Origin: a bacterium
Lineage (GTDB): Bacteria; Patescibacteriota; Minisyncoccia; Phycocordibacterales; JAUSIJ01
DNA length: 10,890 bases
Assembly (NCBI GenBank): GCA_030647855.1
Contig: JAUSIJ010000062.1
Coordinates: forward strand, 1 to 10,890
Direction: 5' to 3'
This document shows, piece after piece, positions 10,842 to 10,890 of the stretch; within the stretch, counting starts at the first letter, position 1; every line of letters starts with the position of its first letter. The notes below the pieces were generated by a model. The model was not told the DNA's origin. It did not search any database and saw only the letters and a program-made list of their open reading frames with translations. Both the position numbers and the translations under genes were made by a program.

Positions 10842-10890
10842 ATGAGAAAACGCCGCCTATTTACTAAGCGCCATAAAAACGCCCTCCTCG
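10842..10890 (+). CDS. Start of an unidentified gene (partial)
   Basis: Only 16 codons are inside the window: MRKRRLFTKRHKNALL. The strongly basic start turning hydrophobic at the edge could be the cytoplasmic tail of a membrane or secreted protein, but too little is seen to name it. Two extended -10 elements lie immediately upstream. It is divergent from tyrS. Confidence 0.5.
   Translation, partial: MRKRRLFTKRHKNALL

Overview
The window looks like a piece of a bacterial chromosome of roughly 50% GC from a small-genome lineage, most likely the Candidate Phyla Radiation (Patescibacteria, Parcubacteria-like). That is an inference. It rests on the shortened YebC, the unusual TyrRS, the isolated PilB/GspE-type ATPase, and core genes without Shine-Dalgarno (SD) sites scattered among short uncharacterised genes. 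No rRNA, tRNA, transposase or CRISPR array was seen.

Layout, left to right. Minus strand 1-1646: start of DNA polymerase I (polA, cut by the window edge), tsaE overlapping it, a small exported or lipoprotein-like protein, and a 94-residue unknown protein. 1647-2050 has no gene but carries a train of hairpins. Plus strand 2051-3730: a PilB/GspE ATPase, then a possible 44-codon ORF and an intrinsic terminator. 3949-4387 has no clear protein gene. It holds a palindromic repeat, a 162-bp inverted-repeat structure and promoters on both strands, and it may encode a minus-strand non-coding RNA. Next come ruvB (+), a PEP-CTERM-like exported protein (-), a 204-residue unknown protein (-), the yebC-ruvC operon (+) and a Phd/YefM-like orphan antitoxin (-). 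8844-9004 is a second giant nested hairpin with a perfect DnaA box beside it. A 50-codon acidic ORF (+), tyrS (-) and the first codons of a plus-strand gene close the window.

The genes fall into two expression styles. Core genes (tsaE, tyrS, yebC, the last gene, possibly gspE/pilB) have a -10 hexamer only 6-16 nt before the ATG and no SD, which suggests leaderless or near-leaderless mRNAs. The five isolated minus-strand accessory genes each have their own TTGACA-like -35, a TGn-extended -10, a 5' leader, a strong SD and a terminator; the candidate ncRNA has the same promoter style.

Functional links: RuvB and RuvC act in Holliday-junction branch migration and resolution (no ruvA here). TsaE serves tRNA t6A synthesis, and TyrRS and YebC serve translation. 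The ATPase would power a type IV pilus or competence system.

The strongest unusual signals are a mobile palindromic repeat sitting in frame inside ruvB with a second copy about 340 bp upstream, the two roughly 160-bp nested hairpin elements, and a PEP-CTERM-like sorting signal.
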